A DNA stretch of 64,000 bases, taken from assembly GCA_032718865.1 (NCBI GenBank), contig JALUTQ010000007.1, positions 2,617,699-2,681,698 of the forward strand, in the 5' to 3' direction. The notes beneath the pieces are model-generated. The model saw only the letters and a program-made list of their open reading frames with translations, did no database searches and was not told the DNA's origin. The position numbers were made by a program, and so were the translations under genes. Positions 43,359 to 54,600 of the stretch are shown piece by piece (the stretch's first letter is position 1; every line of letters starts with the position of its first letter). Source of the DNA: Tilletia caries (taxonomy: Eukaryota; Basidiomycota; Exobasidiomycetes; Tilletiales; Tilletiaceae).

Positions 43359-45707
43359 ATGAGACGTAAGTCGCGTTGTGGTTCTTGTCATTGGGGAGCT
43401 TCGCACTGAGGAGAACCGAGAAACTGACTTCTGCCTTGCTGCTTGCACTGTGGTTTCCAGCGCGGCGCTGTAAGCAGGGCTGCCTGGACCCGGACAATCC
43501 TACCATGCGCCAGCTTCTTCCCTGCCTGCACAACAAAGCCGGCAGAGGTGAGTAGCTCGTGTCTCCTGGGCAATCGCTTTGCTACACACAACGATCTGAA
43601 TTGCTTTGTCGCCTCATCATTTTCTACAGCAACAGCAGCGTCCAAAGGCCTCGAGGATCCATCTCTTCTCTCGAGGTCTCCCCAGCCTGCCCTCTCCGAC
43701 GCGCCCGACCCCAGCAGCCCGTCAATTGCGCAGACAGACGCGCTACAGTCTATGGTTGCTGCTGTGGGTCTGGCTGTGTCATCGGCAGGAGCGTTGTCTG
43801 GCCCCTCAGCCGCTGGATTGGAACCTCCTCCCTTGCCCCAGTTCATGCGCGACTTGGTGCTGGCGGCTGCGGCCTCCGCCAGCCCAAACGATTCATCAGA
43901 TGAAGGGGACACGCAGGGGGGGGTGGCCGGTGCCGTTGCGCCACAGCATGGCACTAACAGCTCTGATGATTTGGACATTGAGAATGGCAGTCAGTGATCA
44001 TTATGATGCATATATGACAATTTTTTGGGCGATGTCATATATCTGCATTATGACAATCTAGTTTTGGGAAGGCGATGTCATATATATGCATTATGCAAAT
44101 GTCATTTTTCTGTCATATGAAGTCATAAAATTGTCATATTTCTGTCATATTACGTAAGCAAACTTTCCGCCTCTGAGTAGACCGTAATATCGCGTGGCGA
44201 AGCGCGTCTCGCCATGTGGTGAACCGCGAAGCGCGTCAAGCCGCGTCGCCGCGTTCCCTCTTTCAGGTTGGCGCAGTTTTCACCTCATATCCAGCCATCC
44301 AGAACAGGCGCGTGAATCTTGCTGCGGAACATGTAACATGTTGGGAGCCATCTTGAGCTCCGGAGCGTTTTATTTTGTATCGGGAGAAGGGGCAGGGCCC
44401 AGGGGGATGCCGGAGACACGGAAGATGCCAAAACGCTTAATTTTATTCTGAAAATGCCAGGCACTCGGCGCCTGAGCGGTGAGCCTGACCAGAATTCAGA
44501 GCTCAGGTCATATAAAATGTCAGATTTGCCAAGAATATGACATCATTATGCACGACCATATGACAGAATTATGCATCTTTTCGGCCCGGCTGTGGACGTT
44601 TTGGTCAGAATACTGTCATACATAAGGCATATGTTCTGCATTGTCATATGACAGAATATGACAGAATTTAGGGCGGGAAAAATTATGTCATATTTCTGTC
44701 ATAAAGCTGTCATATGACAGCCACGGGAGGCATTATGGCCATAAATATGACAATGAGACTTTGTCATAAACCTGTCATATGACTATGACAATTTTTTTGT
44801 CATAATTCTGTCATATGCATAATATGACTTCATATGTATGACAAATGGTGATGATCACTGATGGCAGTGAGTATATATGTTTTGGAATAAATGCCGATTA
44901 CTGCACTTTACTCAATGACAATTAATCTCCCTCCTCCATGCAGACTCATCTACGAATCCTGAAGTCGAGGAGCAGGAAGAGACCAGCTCAAGCAAGAAGA
45001 GAGCTCGTGTTCGCATCAATCAGCGAGCGGAGCCAACGCTGACTGATCGACAACAGAGGGAAATCTGGCGTGAGTTTGAACATGGCGCATATCTCCCGTT
45101 AATGATCGATGTTGATTCAAACCTTCGTATCTCATCAGTTGACTTGGGCACGGCACACGAGTATGCGACTCAGAACTACAAATATGAAGGCAACGCGGAG
45201 GAAAGGGCAAGAATTGCGGGACGATCATCGTGGAGACTCGTTGAATTTGTATGTTCCCTTTCCACTGTCCATGACTCCAGATCGACGATTCTCATTGCGG
45301 CGTGTACAGCTGTACTGACTGCTAATCAAAACTATTTAATACAGGGAGCTAAGCTGTCAAGACGTACAAACATGGGAGTCGTCATCGCGTTTGCGCACTT
45401 GGACACCACCAAGCATGTCGTTCAGGACTACGTGTACATCAGTCCAAACCTATGCGATAAATCGAAGCCGGGCTTGCGGACAATGGCACAGAAAATCAAT
45501 ACCGAGTTCAAGGGCGCGGTGCATACCTACAGAGAGGCGGGCAGGGCGGAAGCGGCTCAGAACATGGAGGACAAAAAGAGATTGATTGCCGAAAAAGCGG
45601 AGTTGCAGGAACAAAACGAGAGGCTCCAAGCCCAGCTGGCTGCAGTACTGGCCCAAGCAGCAGCGACATCCCGCACCGACGAAGCAGGAGCATCCAACGC
45701 AACTTAG
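43359..45707 (+). CDS. Unrecognised accessory protein of the KDZ-type transposon
   Basis: I do not recognise this protein. Five exons keep frame: 43359-43365, 43461-43547, 43630-43989, 44944-45248 and 45345-45707 (373 aa). The N-terminus is Cys-rich and short (RRCKQGC, LLPCLH), which could bind zinc. A Ser/Pro/Ala-rich acidic middle (SSDEGDTQGG, SSDDLDIENG) follows, then a basic KKRARVRI nuclear-localisation-like segment and a conserved-looking domain (REIWREFEHGAYLPLMIDVD, WRLVEF, NMGVVIAFAHLDT). It ends in a coiled coil (EKAELQEQNERLQAQLAAVL). The last intron (45249-45344, 96 nt) has no stop and could be retained in frame. Intron 3 holds an 869-bp hAT-like insertion. Convergence with the transposase inside common termini suggests a role in transposition, such as end binding; this is inference. 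Confidence 0.65.
43992..44860. mobile_element. 869-bp hAT-like miniature element inserted at a splice donor
   Basis: The ends CAGTGATCAT and ATGATCACTG are inverted. An exact 8-bp duplication, ATGGCAGT, flanks them at 43984-43991 and 44861-44868. Eight-bp duplications with CAG..CTG ends are the hAT pattern. The interior is AT-rich and full of TGTCATATGACA-like palindromes; no transposase frame. Confidence 0.85.
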
Positions 45708-48700
45708 GTCCGCATTCGTCGACGATTCCAGATCGACAAGAAAACCCTAACAAGGGCAACGGCGTGCTCCTGCTTGCAGTAGGATATCGACTTCTTGATC
45801 CTGGCGAGTCCGGAATTGCCACACTCGGCCGCCGAAGAGTAGATGTGCTGGAGCTTTGGATCATTGCGCATGTATGTAGAAAGTCTACTTGAAGCAGAGC
45901 AATGCGTATGCCCTTTTTCATGCATTTGATCTACCACGAAAAGGGTGTCTTTGAAAAACCCAGGCTCCCTCCGCAACGCATAAGGACCCAACTGGCATGC
46001 GAAATCGTATACAACGACCGAGGGAGGGCTTGGCCAATGCGAGAATATGGCAGAGAACACATCGTTTCGACCTTCCGCCTGAGGTATCACATGAAACCCA
46101 ACGCAAATGCAATGGGTGCACCAGAGGGCCATGATACCACCTGTTCGCTGCCGCTTCACGTATTCATCGTAGTATTTGCGACAGATGGTCACTCCCTGAT
46201 CTCCCCCCTCCTTGATGGCCTGCTTCTCGTTGCCGTTGCCTCCCTTCCCTTCGTCCAGTCGAGGATACGCCGGTCGAGTTCGGCATCGTGGAGCACCGTA
46301 AAGGGAACCCGTGTGTCTGTAATCGTCTGGCATGATGCTTGGGCTGCTCGGGACTGGAGGAGGGCGCGGATTCAACAAAGCCATCTGGTAGGAAATGGCC
46401 TCCGACGTGGTGCCGATTAGTAGCTGGAGGGTGTTCAGCAACGTATGTGTGGATGCGGACGAGAGTTGATGGCCAAGCAGAAGAAGGACATTGCCGAACG
46501 CTGGACAGTGCCGCGATATGGTAGTCGAGAGCTGGATGAAGTGTTCTTTTGTCGAGCTGGAAAGGTTGAACGCGCTGACCTGGACAAATAAGGGCTGGCA
46601 CAGGGGACGGCAGAGCTGAAGAATTCCCTCGTTTGCGGCAAGCTCGCTGATTAGATGTGAGAGCGAGACCTTGAGCGAGTGTTCGATCGTGACTGAGAGG
46701 CATATATCGAGCATCAACTGTTTGAGGTGCCTGGCCCAGAGTCGCATCGTGATCGGCATCGTTCCTTCTCCTGATTCGAGCCCAGCAGAGAAGTCCTGCA
46801 TCGCTTCGATGTGATTGTTCGCATTGCCCACCAGACACTGCGCAAAGGTGCGTGCAGCGGTTCGAACTCGTACATTGGCCAGAAAGGGAATGACCATCGC
46901 CGGACGTGCTCTCTCGTTGATGTCGGGATCGGATCCTATCATTGTGGGAGGGGCCAGATTTGCGTGCTGCAGAGAAGTGCTGTATGCGAGGACCACGCCA
47001 TCCGCGATGATGATAGAGGGAGTTGGACCACATTGAGGACAAGAAAACGCGACCTCCAATTTTTGCAGCGAGACGTATGCAAAGTACAGCTTGATGAAGG
47101 TGCTTCGGGCCATGAACTTGAGACCCTTAGCTGGTTGATGTTGCTCGTACGCGTGCTGAATGGTCGTACAGAAGGCGGTCAATGGCGTGGGAGAGGCGGA
47201 TAGCTGGGAGGAGTAAGCGTTGAAAAGTTCATGTGATACCACAACCGCATTGTTCCAATTGAATAGCCCGAAGTTTGAGAGGTCTGGGCCGATGCTTCTT
47301 TTCTCCGTACCTCTCCGGCAATCGCATTCCTGTGTCTGTATTGTTCTGGAGAATGCGCCCGTACTGAAATAGATGGTGCAAGAGCGAAGTCGAATGCTTT
47401 CATTGTTGCTTCCCAAACGACCGCAATCGCACCGCGAGTGATCTCCGAGAGGTAGCACGTCTGGGAGGCAACGAGGATCGATTGAGGGAGGTGGAATGGG
47501 CTCGAATGGGAGCCGACAGAACGGCGGAGGTGGTATTGGAAGATGGGAGCACGGTCGTAGCTGCACATGTGCTCGGATGCTATCGACGTCTGTGGCCATG
47601 CGTTGAAGGTCATCTGTATTTGAAAGGGTCCTCGACTTATATTGAATACGATTCTATTATTGTTGGACGCTCGATGCTCTGTCCTATACTCACCAGAGTC
47701 ACTCTCTTCACTCTCCCCCTCGTCTTTTCCCTCCTCGTTGTCCAGTCCGAGCGTCTCCGTCCAAAACCTGTGTGCCTTTTGGCGATGAACGCATGTTGAC
47801 TCGTCCTGGGGCGGGGCAGAGCAGTGCGAGGCAGAACAGGTCCACAGACGCGATCCAACGAGTGCAACTATGCATCGCTTTCCGTCTTGGCTATGGACCT
47901 GAATGGTGCTCCGTGTAGAAAGCACTGAGAACCATGCCCTTCGGCCATGTAGATGCGAGGCGATTTGAATTGCAACGGGATTGTCTGGATACACATCATA
48001 GAATAATGTTCAGTTGAGCTCTGATGGACGCATCTCAGATCGAAACTCTTAGATCGCAATCCACATTGATACTCACGGCGTTGTGACAATTGAAGCTCCT
48101 CTTTGAAGCGATTCTTTTCTTGCAGCATGACCTTTACGTGCAAACAATTTAGGCCATCCTTTCCCATCGAACAATCGCATGTCGCCAGGGTTTCAACGCC
48201 TGCTGAAGTTGCCCCCTCGTACAGCGTAATGTGACAGAATTGGCCAAGCTGAGGGAATGAGGAAGATGGTTCAGATGAATGATGACTGGTCCAGCAACGA
48301 TCAAGAGGGAAAGCACGTACGCAGGGCATATCATCAGCTGTGTCTTCCACGACCCAACATCGGTTGTCGATTCTGGCGATGTATGCCGCTTTGTGAACGA
48401 AAAGCATTTCTGCGTAATCATTCACGAGTTTCTGACTTGCATTGATATGGGATGATGTTGTAGGGTGAGGGAATAGGGGGTGCGTGAGGTCGCCTGTGTT
48501 GTCCTCTTCAAATGCAGATCCAATTTCGTATGGATCTGCGCCAAAATCCACTGCCTCATCGGGTTCGGGATCGAGCAACGCTGAACCGTCATCGAGGGGG
48601 TTGATTGAGGGGATAGGCGGACTGTATATCGGTCTGGGCTTTGAAGCAGCGGCTGGGTGCTTCGTTCGCTTTCGTTTTGACCTATTACTGGGCCCACTCT

Positions 48701-49079
48701 GTTCAGAAAAAAGAGGAGATGTTATGGATGGAGTTGGTAGGATTTCAAACGAGTGAGAGAGATTGGAGAAGGGAAGAGTATCAGCTCCTGGTGCGAGCAA
48801 GGGGAAGGGAGAAAATATTGAAGTTGATGAGGGTGAGTCGTCTCCGGGTAGTGGTTCAACCTCGAACCGTGGGGCAGGAATAAGGTCATCGACAGGCTGT
48901 GCTTGCTCCAGGGTGGCCTCGGTACCCAAGGTCGGCCTCATCCTATTCGATAATAGGCGGGCGTGTCTCTCTGATGATGGTGAAGTGAATGGGCTGCCGT
49001 GGTGACTGGTGGTAGAATGCAGAAAGCAGCTTCGTCTTTTCTCCTGCTCCGTCATCGTTCCAACTTTGGCCGCTGCCAT
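45704..49079 (-). CDS. KDZ-type transposase with SWIM zinc finger
   Basis: Four exons (49079-48321, 48248-48077, 47984-47694, 47613-45704) give 1043 aa. A disordered acidic N-terminus leads to a SWIM finger, C277-x-C279-x8-C288-x-H290 (CDCSMGKDGLNCLH), split from its N-terminal part by intron 1. A Cys cluster follows (CDCGRLG, CTIYF, CDCRRG) before GLFNWNN. The core shows IIADGVVLA, CVGFHVI..EGRNDVFSAIF, VVYDFACQLGPYALRREPGFF, VVDQMHEKGHTHCS and AECGNSGLARIKKSISY. This arrangement matches the SWIM/CxC-associated branch of KDZ (Kyakuja-Dileera-Zisupton) transposases; subfamily not assigned. Candidate catalytic acids are the Asp in IIADG, Asp in YDFACQ and Glu in AECGN. An alternative start is 49055; the one given lies at the inner edge of the terminal repeat. 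Confidence 0.83.
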
Positions 49080-49178
49080 GTTGTGGCATGCTTTCTGCCA
49101 TGTCATGGCAGTCTGTTGCTTATCTCATGGCTATCTCTCTGCCATCTCATGACCAGTCATTTGACAAGGTTTCTACCA

Positions 49179-49941
49179 ACTCCTTTCCGGGGATGATGAG
49201 CTGCCGATCGTCGTGCATCGTGCATACCGTTTCCTTCCTGTCGCACCTGTCGACACGCAGCACGCACAAGTATGTAAATGGCACCACGGACAGAGCGGAA
49301 TTACCCCTGCGATTGACCCGCTCCAGCGAGGAACATTCAGGGGATTACCGGGAGGATGACAGACTTGGGGCTCGCCGGCTTGCAGACCTGCCGGTGCCGA
49401 CCTGCGAACAAGGGCATCGCTGCGAGAATCAGAGCTGAGGAAAGGGAAAGAACAAGAGGTCAACTGGGAGGCAGCTTATTAGGCTGGAAGAGAAGATCAG
49501 CGATCAGCCCGAGCACGCGCAAGGAGGATGATGGTCGCGATTGTTCAAGATCGATCTTGGGCCATGCTCGCATCCAGTCTTTGAAAGAATGGGACGCGAC
49601 TACCACCCGCATCGCACACCCAGTGACCAGTGACGCCCAGATCGAGGCTGGAGATGGCCGGCCTTGCCAGAGGCGCTCCCTTGTGGTTGTGAATGGGTGC
49701 GAGGATGAAGTGATGAGAAGCGGTGAATGCATGGCTATCTCCTGGTTTTGTCCGTGCCCAGTGCCCACGCCATCGAGCCTTTTGATGACGAGCTCGAGGC
49801 GGGAGTATGGTTAGTGCTGGGAGTACATATAAGGACGAGGTCAACGGTCAACCGTGCCTCTCCCCGACCATCACTGCATCACTACTGACTGGAAGCAGCG
49901 CTGAGCTGACTCCTCTTTCTATCCGCCCAGCAGACCCAGAA
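49179..49941. other. Intergenic region upstream of the oxygenase gene
   Basis: Between the transposon right end and the oxygenase start. Frames here are short; nothing recognised. It should contain the oxygenase promoter. Confidence 0.55.
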
Positions 49942-51367
49942 ATGTCGTCCAAATCGAACAGCGTGCCGTTCCTCGACTACGCGTTGTGGGCAGGTCCCTC
50001 GGCCTCCCCAGCAAGCCGCGAGCAATTCGCCTCCGAGCTCCGCCGCGTCTCCGTTCTCGGCCTCGGCTTCTTCGTCCTCACCAACTCACCCCTCGACCAA
50101 GGCGGCCGCCGCGAACGCCAGTTCGACTTCAGTCGGCGGTTCTTCGCTCTGCCACTGGAAGCCAGACAGACGGTCTCCATGGATCATAGCCGCCATTTTC
50201 GCGGATACGCCAAGCTCGGAGACGAATATACGAAGGGACTCCAGGACCTCCGCGATCAGCTCGAGTGCGGCCTCGATCGCGAGCCCTTCCCCGGCGTCGA
50301 CCGGTTGAGTCAGGCCCAAGTGGCGGCCCAGCCGTACCTGAACCTCAACGGGCCCAACCAGTTCCTGGACGAAGATACCTTACCCGGCCATCGAGCCAGC
50401 ACGACGGAGTGGCTCGACGTCGCACGCGAGGTCAATTTGCAACTTACCATCGCTCTCGAGGTAGCCCTCGGACTCGCCCCGGACGCCCTCGTCGGTATCC
50501 TTGGCGACTCTCCCGCCGACCGGCTCGCACAACGGCAGGCCGAGGCCAAGTTCGCCATCACTGCTCAAACGGATCACGAGGCGAGATACGATGGGCCTTT
50601 ACCTTACTTCCGCGCGAAGATGATCCGGTATCCGCGTAGTGCCAATGTCGACGGATTCCTCAAGGCGGACGCGTCCTCAACGCAGGGCGTAGGTCCGCAC
50701 AAGGACGGGGGATGGTAAGGGCAACCGAGCCCCCTTTCCAATCTTCTTTACCCACATAGCGTCCTAACTCCCTTTCCCTGTCCTCCTTCTGCAGGATCAC
50801 TCTGCTGGCCACAGATTCCACAGGCGGATTACAAGTCCAAGATTTCTCGGGCGGTTGGATCGACGTGCCCCACAGCAATCACGGAATCATCGTCAACTTT
50901 GGTCAGCAGATCGAGAAGCTCACTCGCGGTGCCGTACAGGCGGCCACACACCGAGTGCAGATCGCAGACAACCCCGAGAGCTTGCCAGATCGTTATTCGG
51001 TACGTTTGTTTCAGCCTTTTTCTTAGGACTGGACGTTCTGCTAACAGCCCTTCGCACCCTGTTAAAGGTTGCCTTTTTCTCCATGCCATCGATGACATCC
51101 CAAGTCCACGCCCTGCCTCTGAGCGACCTCTCGCCGGAGCTCATCAACGCATGGCGAACAAGCGGTCGAGCCGACGCGCCAGGCAATGAGGAAGAGGAGC
51201 AAGGCCGCCGCCACAAGGGAACGCTCGTCTCTGACGTCCCCGCAGGCGATCTGTACGGCAACGGCCAGGAGGAGTTTGGCATCTTGGCTTGGAGAGGCAT
51301 CACTCGCAGCCACCCCACCGTCGCAGCGCGTTGGCATCAAGACCTCGTTCCATGGCAAGAGCTCTGA
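49942..51367 (+). CDS. 2-oxoglutarate/Fe(II)-dependent oxygenase (isopenicillin N synthase-like)
   Basis: Three exons (49942-50714, 50795-50999, 51068-51367) give 425 aa. The N-terminal DIOX_N region reads VPFLDYALW, LGFFVLTN, FFALPLEARQTVSM, HFRGYAKLGDE. The catalytic half carries the iron ligands H253-x-D255 in VGPHKDGGWITLL and a distal H310 in ATHRVQI, with GLQVQDFSGGWIDVP between. Such enzymes couple oxygen and 2-oxoglutarate to hydroxylation, desaturation or ring formation. The usual length is 320-360; the C-terminus here is longer with an acidic EEEEQGRRHK insertion. The start (MSSKSNSV) is the last Met before the domain; an in-frame upstream Met at 49807 is less likely. No biosynthetic neighbours give its substrate. 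Confidence 0.85.
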
Positions 51368-51622
51368 ACAAGGCTTCCAAACGGTCCTTCGTCTTCCCAA
51401 ATCTTTCACGTCTCCTTCACGATCTGTTAACTGTCTTCTACATGTACCTAGTCATCTTGGCATCAACTGTATCAAGTTTGTATCATGTGCGAGTTTGCTG
51501 ATTATGTGTAAAAGTACAAGATGCGAGTTTTGATGGGACAAAAGTGGGCAGGAAGGGCATGATGACAGTGCGAGCTCATCGCAAGTCGTCCGCTACTGCT
51601 GCCTCAATGACGATGCACGAGC

Positions 51623-54600
51623 TCATCTGCCATATAGAAGTTCGAAGTGTTCCCAGTCAGAGTTGACGAAGCTGTAAAAAGTGGAAGAGGAAGGGGGTCA
51701 GTGAATCTCTGACCAGAGCGAAACGTTTGCGATGCGCAGCGAGGTTCCTCACTTGATCATGTAGTTGTCGATCGAGGCCTCTTCCTCCTCAGCCTGGCCC
51801 TCCACGCCAGCTTCCGCTTCCGCACCATTCGCTTCGACAGGCTGACCCATCACCGCATAGTCAGTCCGGTCCAGCTGAACCTCCTCTTCCGCCACCTCAG
51901 CAGCCTGAACATCCTCCTCGTCCTCCACTGCTTTAAGCTGGCGGTCAGCATCTGTGCCCAAACTAGCCGCAGCCCGTCCGACGGGAACACCCGCAATCGT
52001 CTGCCCGCCCTCGTCGAACATGTCCCGCCAGTCGTTCCGGACCAAGGTCTCCGTGTTGAACTCGCCCTCCTGGATCACGACACTGTTGAGCTGCCTCTTC
52101 TGATTCGCCTTGCGCAGCATGTTCTCCTCGACGGTGTGCTCCGACACGAACCGATAGATGTGGACATCGCGCGTCTGCCCAATTCGGTGCGCCCGATCCA
52201 TGCACTGTGCTTCTATCGCCGCATTCCAGTCGAGGTCGTAGAACAGAACCGTGTCGGCTCCGACGAGATTGATGCCCAGACCGCCCGAGCGTGTGCTGAG
52301 GATGAAAGCATCGATCCGAGGGTCCCGATTGAATCGCTCTGTAAGCAGCTGTCGTTGATCAATCTTGGTTGCACCATCGAGACGCAGGTATCGGTAGCCG
52401 TGGTAGTTCAGGAACGACTCCAAGATGTCCAGCATCTTGGTCATCTGGGTGAAGATGAGGATGCGGTGCCCGCCCTGCTTGAGCCGACGCATCAGGATGT
52501 CCAGCTGCTGTAATTTACCGCAGTCATACTGCAGCAGTGACGAGTCAGGGAATGCAATGTGAAGCTTGGTTGCCACCGAGTGCAACGTGTCGAAGCTTGG
52601 GTCTTCCAGTTCGGGGAAGTGCGAAGGATCAACCCCAGGAAGAGCCCACTTGGGGAGATCCGAAGTAGTTGCTGCCGGAGTTACGACTGCAAAACGGTCG
52701 ATGAAAGGATCCAAGACCGTCTTACGAGTGACGCTGGACTGAATCGCAGCGTGTATCTTGTCAGATCGCTTCAAGAATCCACGACGTTCGCGTTCCGCTT
52801 CCTCCGACGGCGTAAGAAGATTCGAGCCTACTTGGAGCATTTCGATCAGCGAGCTTCCGTAGATCGGCTGTCGAGAGCAGCGCCGGGCATTGAGCGATGC
52901 AAAGTGCTGCCACCGCTGAACAGACTTAATCAGCTGAGCTCGAGCTTGAATCTTCGGAAACACCTCGATCGACCAGGTGTCCATTGGGAGCGGCGGTGGA
53001 ATTTTGCTCTTGAAGTATGGCAACGAGCTGGTGGCAGCCAATTTCTGGATGCTACGAGTGGCGATAGGTTGCAAGTGCTCGTGAGCAGTGAGATCTCCAT
53101 TGAGGACCTCGAAATCGACGAGGTTCATGGCATTGTCTTGTAACATCCTTCTGCGGATCAACAGCTCCTTGATCTCGAAGCTCGCAACGACGGAAGGACC
53201 CATCGCAAAGCTCGTAACGATCGGTCGCTCTTCGAACAGGTCCGGATGGTTGCAGACCTTGCGGAGTTGCATCAAGCAGTTGATGATGCTCAAGTAGCTT
53301 CCACTTGCCAAACTTTCCTTCGTCTTCGCCCTCGACATAAAATCGTTGTACAGAAAACGTTGTCGCTTCGAAAGGCGACAGCTGATGACATGCTCGTGTT
53401 TCGACGGCAGCTGTTTTTCCACGTCCTTCTTGAGGCGTCGGAGAAGGAAGGGCCGAAGCACCGTGTGCAGCTTGGACACCATCTCCTTCGTCTCCTCGTT
53501 CATGGGTCCGCCCGCCTCGATAGCTTTGTCGATCGGCTTTGAGAACCAGTCGTGGAAGTCCTGTAAGCTCGCAAAGGCGCCGTAACCTTCGACCTTCTGA
53601 TTCTGTGGCATCAGAAAGTACATAAGACTCCACAGGTCGAGGAGGTTATTTTGCAGCGGGGTTCCAGTGAGGAGGAGGCGACGTTGCGCATTGAAGCCGA
53701 GAAGTGTCTGCCAACGCTGACTGCGAAAGTTCTTGATGTGATGTGCCTCGTCCAAAATGAGGTACTGCCAAGAGCGCCGTCGCAGGATGTGTGCGTCCGC
53801 AAGGGTCAACTGATAGCTTGTGATGCACACATTGAAGGCGTTTTCTTGCGACCAGCCGACCCGCTTCTCCTTTCGTTCCTTTTGGGTTCCGTAGTACGTC
53901 AGGATTTTGAAGCCAGGCAGGAACTTCTTGAACTCAACCTCCCAGTTCAGCATGACGCTGGTAGGGGCAACAACGAGATGGGGACCCCAAATACCATAGT
54001 CGCAGGCCAGATGTGCCAACAGCGCGATCGTTTGTATCGTCTTCCCCAGGCCCTGCGGAAAGAGGTATAGTTAGTATCCCGCTGACGCCACTCTAAATCT
54101 GGGGACAGTCGGCACTCACCATCTCGTCTGCCAAAATCCCATTGACTTGATTGCTGTACAGATTAGCAAGCCAGTCCAAGCCGACATGCTGGTACGGACG
54201 CAAAGTACCACGCAGCAAAAATGGGATCCGAACCTTGGGCTTGTCGGCGGGCGATGCGTCTTGCTGGTCTCCGTCCCTGTCAGCTGCTTTACTCGCTTTT
54301 GAGGACGACTGCACCGAGGCGGACCGGCTTCCATTCCGAGCCACTTTCTTGCGCATGACGACATCTTGAAGGGGAGTGAGGGATGCAGATGACTTGCCTG
54401 AAATATTTTGAGGACTCGCTAGAGATGAGTCTGTCGACAGCGCAAGTCGGGATGTTGTCGCCCGGCCTGCTGCAAGACTTCCGTTGCTTGGCTGTACATC
54501 TTCCACGACGGCGAGGGTTGAAGATGGTTCCGTGAAAGGCGCGTCGTCGTCTTCCAGCTCTACGATGCCAGGTTTTCCCGGTGCCACCTCCTCAACCTCA

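Larger units (their letters stand above)
43141..49178. mobile_element. Two-gene SWIM/KDZ-type DNA transposon with 106-bp inverted repeats
   Basis: 43141-43246 and 49073-49178 are inverted repeats aligning without gaps (start TGATAGAAACC / TGGTAGAAACC). Each contains two copies of an ATGAGATGGCAGAGAG-like motif. Between them are a minus-strand transposase and a plus-strand accessory gene whose stops overlap. No clear target duplication flanks the termini. All coding exons are open, so the element may be recent apart from the hAT-like insertion inside it. Confidence 0.8.

Noticed and set aside
45249..45344. Reading the accessory gene of the KDZ-type element without its last intron
   Set aside because: The 96-nt segment has no stop, but strong GTATGT, GCTAAT and TACAG signals favour splicing; retention is mentioned as an option only.
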